A stretch of DNA of 23,787 nt from G039029935 sp039029935 (GTDB lineage Bacteria; Chloroflexota; Anaerolineae; Caldilineales; Caldilineaceae), in assembly GCA_039029935.1 (NCBI GenBank), contig JBCCFC010000025.1, positions 1-23,787 on the forward strand, read 5' to 3'. The notes under the pieces are model-generated. The model ran no database searches. It was not told where the DNA came from and saw only the letters and a list, made by a program, of their open reading frames with translations. Below are positions 23,776 through 23,787 of this stretch, piece by piece. Position 1 is the stretch's first letter. The number at the start of each line of letters is the position of its first letter. A program made the translations under genes and the position numbers.

Positions 23776-23787
23776 AGTAGAAAACAC

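Overview
The window looks like a chromosomal segment from a Gram-positive-type or monoderm-like environmental bacterium, most plausibly a Chloroflexota member. This is inference: it rests on the mixture of an EndoQ-UvrD fusion, an Rv1355c/MoeY-type protein, a RecQ with a C-terminal HTH_40 domain, very large secreted repeat proteins ending in an 'FLPxx' tail, and many short intergenic repeats. No rRNA, tRNA, CRISPR array, integrase or intact transposase was seen. GC content looks moderate, and Shine-Dalgarno sites are clear in front of many genes.

Layout. 1-70: broken start of a sulfatase-like gene (minus strand), facing a small operon of a DUF2283-like protein and a YwbE-family protein (164-684) that ends in a strong terminator. 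740-1296: mostly non-coding, with one abortive signal-peptide start and one inverted repeat. 1297-4957: a tiny membrane protein, then a 1147-residue fusion of an EndoQ-like PHP nuclease with a UvrD helicase. 5100-6851: an SMP-30-type lactonase and a short-chain dehydrogenase, embedded in 7-8 bp tandem repeats. 6972-8182: an OLD/AAA_15-type ATPase whose overlapping TOPRIM-like partner gene is cut after 32 codons. 8237-13144: a giant secreted adhesin-like protein (beta-helix, DUF11 and Calx-beta domains, Thr/Pro stalk) preceded by an 11-bp-period operator-like array. 13163-15537: a convergent secreted protein of carboxypeptidase-regulatory-like (Cna-B-like) domains, and a remnant of a related gene lying between two palindromic elements. 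15738-23668: a minus-strand run reading DUF488 -> DUF488 -> dual-OB/RecQ helicase -> E1-like/nitroreductase/GNAT fusion -> short ORF. It starts from a sigma70-type promoter with a 16-bp operator-like palindrome over the start of transcription.

How the genes may work together. Two parts of the window concern DNA processing: the EndoQ-UvrD fusion, and the dual-OB RecQ with two DUF488 proteins. Sliding-clamp-like pentapeptides (QMGLF, QMSLF, QLSLF) occur in both parts, including in a DUF488 protein of unknown function. That is the most testable novelty here. The two secreted proteins share a C-terminal FLP tail and may be sorted by the same route. The ATPase/TOPRIM pair resembles defence-type nuclease modules but is degraded.

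All function calls come from motif reading without database searches.
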